Below are positions 12,371-16,437 of a stretch of 16,437 bases of DNA, in pieces. Each line of letters opens with the position of its first letter. Position 1 is the first letter of the stretch. Position numbers and translations under genes: made by a program. Under the pieces are notes generated by a model. That model saw only the letters and a list, made by a program, of their open reading frames with translations, was not told the DNA's origin and made no database searches. This DNA comes from Flavobacterium sp. (lineage in GTDB: Bacteria > Bacteroidota > Bacteroidia > Flavobacteriales > Flavobacteriaceae), in contig JADMKR010000194.1 in assembly GCA_015478765.1 (NCBI GenBank), forward strand, positions 1 through 16,437, read 5' to 3'.

Positions 12371-14622
12371 AAATCAGGGATATTGTCAACCGGGATATTG
12401 TAAATCTTACCAACTGCGAACACGAACCAATTCACATTCCCGGTAGTATTCAGCCGCACGGTTTTCTGATCGCAATCGATTCATCTACTTTACAAATTAC
12501 CTTTTGCAGCCAAAACGTTACGGAATTCATCGGATTGACGCCGGCAGAAATCCTATCGGAACACATCTCGAAAATACTTCCGCCTGACTTATGTTCGCGT
12601 TTATCGAACATCGCTACCAATAGCACTGCAGGTCATCCGATACGCAGTGAGATACGAGGCCACAATTTCAGTTGCCACATCCATCGCAGCGCAGAAAATA
12701 TCATTATCGAGGCAGAGCCAGAATTGGACGAATCAGTTCCGTTAGCCGATATCTACGATCAAACTTCGCGCTTCCTTTCGTATATGAACCAAACCAGCAC
12801 ATTGCAGGAATTATGCGATATGGTAGCTCGCGAGACAAGACAGATTACCGGTTATGACCGGGTGATGATCTACAGATTCGATAGCGATTACAACGGTGAG
12901 ATTATTTCCGAAGCCCTTCGCGACGATCTGGAGCCGTTTTTAGGACTTCATTATCCGCACACCGATATTCCCGTGCAGGCGAGGCAATTGTATTTAAAGA
13001 ATCTCCTCCGAATCATATCCGATATCAATTATACACCGGTACCGATTTATACAATTGACAACAACCAGAACACGAATCTCGATTTAAGCCACTCGGTACT
13101 GCGCAGCACCTCGCCTATTCACGTTCAATATCTCCAGAATATGGGTGTTGGTGCCACGCTGACTATTTCGCTCATTCATCAGGGCAGATTATGGGGACTG
13201 ATTGCATGTCATCATTATTCGCCGAAAATTATTAAACCTGAAATCAGACTGGCCGCGCAACTGCAAGGACATTTCATCACGTCTCAAATTGACGTAAGGC
13301 AATCCAACGAGGAGTATAAAGTTTCTCTGGCGTCGAACGCGGCACTCGAGAAATTAACTGCGATTGAGTTGGGAGCCGAGCAGCACGATTTTAATAAATT
13401 GCTGGCTTCCGACGCAATCCTAACGCTTTGCAACGCGGCCGGGGCTGCAATCATTTTTAACGGTCACATTTATAAACGCGGAATGACACCATCGGACGAG
13501 GGCTTGCTGACCTTGGCGACCGCTATTTCATCAATCAGCGAAAATTCAAGCTTTCACACCGAAAAATTACAGGATTACTTGCCTGAGTATGGTGATTTGT
13601 GCAAACAGGTAGCTGGTGTTTTATACCATTCATTGGCACCCGAAGGCCCAAATTCCATTATGTGGTTCCGCCCCGAAACGCTGAACGAGGTGCACTGGGC
13701 AGGTGATCCGTCGAAAGCGATTATAAAAGACAAAAACGGACTGTCGCCCCGTAATTCGTTCGATTTGTGGAAAGAAATCGTTCAATGTGTGAGCAAACCA
13801 TGGCTGGCACCCGAATTGAATGCTGCGGCAAACTACGCCAACCTTTTACAAAAACATGCTACATTTTTGGTGTTAAGCCTGGAAGAAACCAAGTACAGGC
13901 AACTCAGTGAAATACTGAAAGAAACCAATTCAGAACTTGAAAATATCAACTGGATCAGTACGCATGATCTTCAGGAGCCGTTGCGTAAAATGCAGCTGAT
14001 CTCTTCGCGCATCCTGATGAAAGAAAAGGAAACGATGTCTGATAAAGTTATTGAATCGCTGAATCGGATCAATAGCTCGGCTAGCAGAATGCAGAAGTTA
14101 CTCATCGATATCCTGAAATATACCCGAATCAATCACGCAGCCAATTTCTCCGAAGCTGTGAGTCTGAACTCGGTTATGGACAGCGTCTTACTTGATATTG
14201 ATGATGTTATAAATGATAAAGAAGTTCAAATTTCGGTCGCACAACTCCCTGTAATTAGAGCGGTACCGTTTTTAGTAAAACAAGTGTTTCTGAATCTGAT
14301 TCTAAACTCCGTAAAATACGCCAAGGACACGGAGCCACCGGTGATCAAAATCACTGCTGAAAAACAGATGGGGACAAGTGGCGAAGATATTGATGTTATT
14401 ATTTTCGAAGATAACGGCATTGGGTTTGACCCGCAATTTGCTACCAGTATTTTCAATATTTTTTCCAGGTTGCACAGCCAGGGCGAATATAGCGGCTCGG
14501 GAGTCGGACTGGCACTTTGCAAAAAAATAATGCAGGCACACGGCGGTCGCATCACTGCCGAAGCATTGCCAAATGAAGGCGCAACGTTTCGACTGTTCTT
14601 CCCGGCTAATATACCAGCTTGA
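12367..14622 (+). CDS. bphP: Bacteriophytochrome histidine kinase
   Basis: This 751-residue protein has all parts of a biliverdin phytochrome. Cys17, in NCEHEPIHIPGSIQPHG, is the expected thioether site for biliverdin before the PAS domain (about 20-125). The GAF domain (about 140-310) has YDRVMIYRFD (163-172), DIPVQAR (200-206), His252 in PIHVQYLQNMGV and ACHH (280-283). The PHY domain (about 325-500) has the tongue motif PRNSFDLW (461-468) and WFRPE (433-437). The kinase has phospho-acceptor His533 in STHDLQEPLRK, N-box NLILNSVKYA, EDNGIGF and GSGVGLAL. It should absorb red/far-red light and phosphorylate a receiver, most simply the one encoded first in this operon. Its 3' end overlaps birA by 17 bp. 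Confidence 0.96.
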   Translation: MKIRDIVNRDIVNLTNCEHEPIHIPGSIQPHGFLIAIDSSTLQITFCSQNVTEFIGLTPAEILSEHISKILPPDLCSRLSNIATNSTAGHPIRSEIRGHNFSCHIHRSAENIIIEAEPELDESVPLADIYDQTSRFLSYMNQTSTLQELCDMVARETRQITGYDRVMIYRFDSDYNGEIISEALRDDLEPFLGLHYPHTDIPVQARQLYLKNLLRIISDINYTPVPIYTIDNNQNTNLDLSHSVLRSTSPIHVQYLQNMGVGATLTISLIHQGRLWGLIACHHYSPKIIKPEIRLAAQLQGHFITSQIDVRQSNEEYKVSLASNAALEKLTAIELGAEQHDFNKLLASDAILTLCNAAGAAIIFNGHIYKRGMTPSDEGLLTLATAISSISENSSFHTEKLQDYLPEYGDLCKQVAGVLYHSLAPEGPNSIMWFRPETLNEVHWAGDPSKAIIKDKNGLSPRNSFDLWKEIVQCVSKPWLAPELNAAANYANLLQKHATFLVLSLEETKYRQLSEILKETNSELENINWISTHDLQEPLRKMQLISSRILMKEKETMSDKVIESLNRINSSASRMQKLLIDILKYTRINHAANFSEAVSLNSVMDSVLLDIDDVINDKEVQISVAQLPVIRAVPFLVKQVFLNLILNSVKYAKDTEPPVIKITAEKQMGTSGEDIDVIIFEDNGIGFDPQFATSIFNIFSRLHSQGEYSGSGVGLALCKKIMQAHGGRITAEALPNEGATFRLFFPANIPA

Positions 14623-15325
14623 TCTGCTTAAGGCCATAGGCACGCGTTTCGGTCGCAATCTCTATACACAACTGACCATGGTGGTCCACATCGCGGATCA
14701 CTCCTCGAAGCTTGCTGCCGTCGGGAAGTTCAAATTCACTTTCCAAATCTTTACGGAACAGATTCGAACGGTAATCAATCCAACTGGATTTCTGCGGATC
14801 GTCAGCCAATCGTGTCATTAAATTCGACAACAGACCTTCCAAAACAGCCGACCTGTCGAATATTCGCCCGGTAGTGTTAGCCATTGATGAGGCCGACGAC
14901 AAATTGCCAAAATCGGACTGATTTACATTGAGGCCGATACCAATTATTGAGGTAAATCGACCATCGGATGCCAGCACGTTTTCAATCAGGATACCCGCAA
15001 TTTTTTTACTTCCTGACAAAATGTCGTTCGGCCATTTGACGGTAATTTCGGGAATATCAAAAACTCTGCATGTGTCCAAAAGTGCCACGGCAACTGCAAT
15101 GTTCATGCTAAAAATCCCGTATTGGAAATGACTAGTTTCTGAAACATACACGCTGACAGTCAGGTTCTTACCGGCTTCCGACTCCCACACGGCGTCGCGT
15201 TGGCCCTTGCCTTTTGTCTGATTTTCGGCAGTAACTACCGTGAAGTTTGGTAAAACCTCCCTCCGACTCCATTGCTTGAGATAGTCGTTGGTGGATTCTG
15301 TGGCATCGAGTTTGACTATCCGCAT
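14606..15325 (-). CDS. birA: Biotin--[acetyl-CoA-carboxylase] ligase, without repressor domain
   Basis: A 239-residue biotin-protein ligase which activates biotin to biotinyl-AMP and attaches it to the biotin carrier of acetyl-CoA carboxylase and similar enzymes. Motifs: DATESTNDYL (7-16), TKGKGQRDAVW (37-47, adenylate loop), KNLTVSVYV, VKWPNDIL (96-103) and KKIAGILIEN (107-116). It starts straight at the catalytic domain and lacks the N-terminal helix-turn-helix of E. coli BirA, so it should not repress transcription. In the adenylate loop an Asp (44) stands where relatives usually have Gly. Stop TAG (14606-14608) lies inside the convergent phytochrome gene. It is divergent from rsfS. Confidence 0.94.
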   Translation of the reverse strand: MRIVKLDATESTNDYLKQWSRREVLPNFTVVTAENQTKGKGQRDAVWESEAGKNLTVSVYVSETSHFQYGIFSMNIAVAVALLDTCRVFDIPEITVKWPNDILSGSKKIAGILIENVLASDGRFTSIIGIGLNVNQSDFGNLSSASSMANTTGRIFDRSAVLEGLLSNLMTRLADDPQKSSWIDYRSNLFRKDLESEFELPDGSKLRGVIRDVDHHGQLCIEIATETRAYGLKQIKLVY

Positions 15326-15369
15326 TGCGTTTTTGTAGTGTTTACGCTGATTAATCTTTTGTTAAGGTT

Positions 15370-15403
15370 CAAAAATAAACACAAAAAATGATAACTTTGC
15401 CAA
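15370..15403 (-). promoter_or_regulatory. Promoter of birA
   Basis: On the minus strand TTG (15401-15403) and TATTTTTG (15370-15377, full TAnnTTTG match) are 23 bp apart. The expected leader before the birA ATG at 15325 is about 40 nt. The element overlaps the rsfS -7 box, so the two promoters may compete for polymerase. Confidence 0.5.
15392..15399 (+). promoter_or_regulatory. -7 promoter box of rsfS-ftsH
   Basis: TAACTTTG matches TAnnTTTG and lies 22 bp before the rsfS ATG. No -33 element with proper spacing is evident. It is close to the divergent birA promoter. Confidence 0.55.
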
Positions 15404-15421
15404 CTTATACAAAATTAGTAA

Positions 15422-15790
15422 ATGACTAAAAAAATAAATAATGACATCCTGTTAGCCAACATAATCAAAGGGATTGAAGAGGTAAAAGGAAACGACATTG
15501 ACATACTTGACCTTAGGGAAATTGATAACTCTGCATGCGATTACTTCATCATCTGTAACGGAAACTCGAATACACAGGTAAACGCTATCGTAAATTCTGT
15601 TCAAAAAACGGTATCCAAAGAATTAAAAGACAAGCCTTGGCACGTGGAAGGTGCCGAAAACGCCGAGTGGGTGCTGATGGATTATGTCAATATCGTAGTG
15701 CACGTCTTTCAAAAGCACATTCGTGAGTATTACAATATCGAAAGTCTGTGGGGCGATGCAAAAATCACTACCATCCAAAACAAATATTAA
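15422..15790 (+). CDS. rsfS: Ribosomal silencing factor RsfS (Iojap family)
   Basis: A 122-residue protein with the Iojap/RsfS pattern: DILDLREIDNSACDYFIICNG (27-47), SNTQVNAI (49-56), PWHVEG (72-77), EWVLMDYVNIVVHVFQ and REYYNIESLWGDA near the C-terminus. RsfS binds ribosomal protein uL14 on the large subunit and blocks joining with the small subunit, silencing translation in starvation and stationary phase. It lies 17 bp before ftsH on the same strand, so the two are probably co-transcribed from the promoter box at 15392-15399. Confidence 0.95.
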   Translation: MTKKINNDILLANIIKGIEEVKGNDIDILDLREIDNSACDYFIICNGNSNTQVNAIVNSVQKTVSKELKDKPWHVEGAENAEWVLMDYVNIVVHVFQKHIREYYNIESLWGDAKITTIQNKY

Positions 15791-15807
15791 TTTTCTTGAC
15801 ACTTTAA

Positions 15808-16437
15808 ATGGCAAAAGATAATAAAGACCCCAATCCTAATAAACTTAAAATTAGTCCGTGGTTGCTATATGCAGGCGCAATTTTACTGTTTATAATCATC
15901 AGTGTCAGCAGCAATAGCTCCAGCTTTTCTGAACCGCTAAAGATTAGTCCGCCCAAATTCGACGTGTTGCTCGACAGCGCCCAGGTAGAACGTGTGGTGG
16001 TTTTCAATAAAACTGAAGGTGAGGTATATCTGACGAAAGAGGCGCTGAAAGACAAACGGCATAATGTAGTGGCAAAAGATATGTTGAACCGTCCAAATGA
16101 GGGTCCGCATTATATTTTTGACATTGGAAACGATGAAATTTTCCAGCGTAAACTTGAAGAGGCAGTTGCAAAAGGAAATTTAAAAGATTTCAAATTCGAA
16201 CCGCGCAACAGTTGGACCGAATACTTTTTTACATTCCTGCCATTTATCATCATTATCGCAATATGGATTTTCATTATGCGACGGATGTCGGGAGCAGGAG
16301 CTCCTGGCGGAGGTGGACAGTTATTTAACATCGGCAAGTCGAAAGCAAAATTGTTTGACGAAAAAAACGACATTAAAACCACATTTAAGGATGTAGCCGG
16401 ACTTGAAGGTGCCAAAGAAGAAATTCAGGAGATCGTC
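15808..16437 (+). CDS. ftsH: ATP-dependent zinc metalloprotease FtsH, N-terminal part
   Basis: The reading frame is open from ATG 15808 to the window end, giving 210 residues of an FtsH that is usually about 640 long. Visible parts are a basic cytoplasmic N-terminus, transmembrane helix 1 (about 18-34), the FtsH extracellular domain in the periplasm (about 40-135), transmembrane helix 2 (about 139-157), a glycine-rich linker (161-170) and the start of the AAA domain with TTFKDVAGLEGAKEE (191-205). The Walker A, Walker B and HExxH zinc site lie beyond the window. FtsH is a membrane-anchored hexamer that degrades misfolded membrane proteins and regulatory proteins. It is 17 bp downstream of rsfS. 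Nothing suggests a truncated gene; the cut is the window edge. Confidence 0.95.
   Translation, partial: MAKDNKDPNPNKLKISPWLLYAGAILLFIIISVSSNSSSFSEPLKISPPKFDVLLDSAQVERVVVFNKTEGEVYLTKEALKDKRHNVVAKDMLNRPNEGPHYIFDIGNDEIFQRKLEEAVAKGNLKDFKFEPRNSWTEYFFTFLPFIIIIAIWIFIMRRMSGAGAPGGGGQLFNIGKSKAKLFDEKNDIKTTFKDVAGLEGAKEEIQEIV

Noticed and set aside
1..16437. Search for CRISPR arrays, tRNA or rRNA genes, IS ends, phage genes, toxin-antitoxin or defence systems
   Set aside because: No repeat array, cloverleaf, transposase, integrase or defence-type protein was seen on either strand.

Overview
The window looks like chromosomal DNA of a member of the Bacteroidota, most likely a flavobacterium (Flavobacteriales). 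Three things point there. Near-matches to the Bacteroidota -7 promoter box (TAnnTTTG) lie just upstream of most transcription units. Genes lack clear Shine-Dalgarno sequences. The gene content and order (PASTA protein, rluD and yaaA divergent from ddl and coaD; NUDIX divergent from pyrE; birA divergent from rsfS and ftsH) is a familiar flavobacterial housekeeping neighbourhood. I see no tRNA, rRNA, CRISPR, IS element or phage gene. Coding density is very high and no gene-free stretch exceeds about 205 bp.

Layout, left to right. (1) 1-109: tail of an unidentified gene. (2) 220-1315: a MarR-family regulator with a perfect inverted repeat over its own promoter, then a secreted YceI-family protein ending at a strong terminator. 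(3) 1365-1505: a GC-rich non-coding patch that looks like an interspersed repeat. (4) 1518-2516: a stand-alone glutamine amidotransferase (PabA/TrpG type) and a small unrecognised helical protein. (5) 2517-4926, minus strand: membrane PASTA protein, RluD-type pseudouridine synthase and YaaA, in an apparent operon. (6) 5017-6446: D-Ala-D-Ala ligase and CoaD, overlapping. (7) 6447-7787, minus: DbpA-type RNA helicase. (8) 7846-9558: secreted M14-type zinc carboxypeptidase. (9) 9540-10145, minus: NUDIX hydrolase. (10) 10153-11204: pyrE and an SRPBCC-fold protein, overlapping by ATGA. (11) 11307-14622: a three-gene red-light sensing cassette of single-domain response regulator, biliverdin-producing heme oxygenase and bacteriophytochrome histidine kinase. 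(12) 14606-15325, minus: biotin-protein ligase. (13) 15422 to window end: rsfS and the start of ftsH.

How the genes work together. Most of the window is housekeeping: peptidoglycan precursor synthesis, CoA, pyrimidine and folate or tryptophan synthesis, ribosome maturation and silencing (RluD, DbpA, RsfS), biotinylation and membrane proteolysis. The exception is the phytochrome cassette. It has every part needed to make its chromophore (heme oxygenase), sense red/far-red light (BphP) and pass phosphate to a receiver (response regulator), but no DNA-binding output. It sits between gene blocks that I would expect to be neighbours in relatives without it.

Two architectural themes deserve attention. 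All four convergent gene pairs either abut with no base between them or overlap by 17-19 bp. Several promoters sit so close to the start codon (box, 4 nt, ATG) that leaderless transcripts are expected; at the divergent NUDIX/pyrE pair the two promoters interlock inside each other's coding start.
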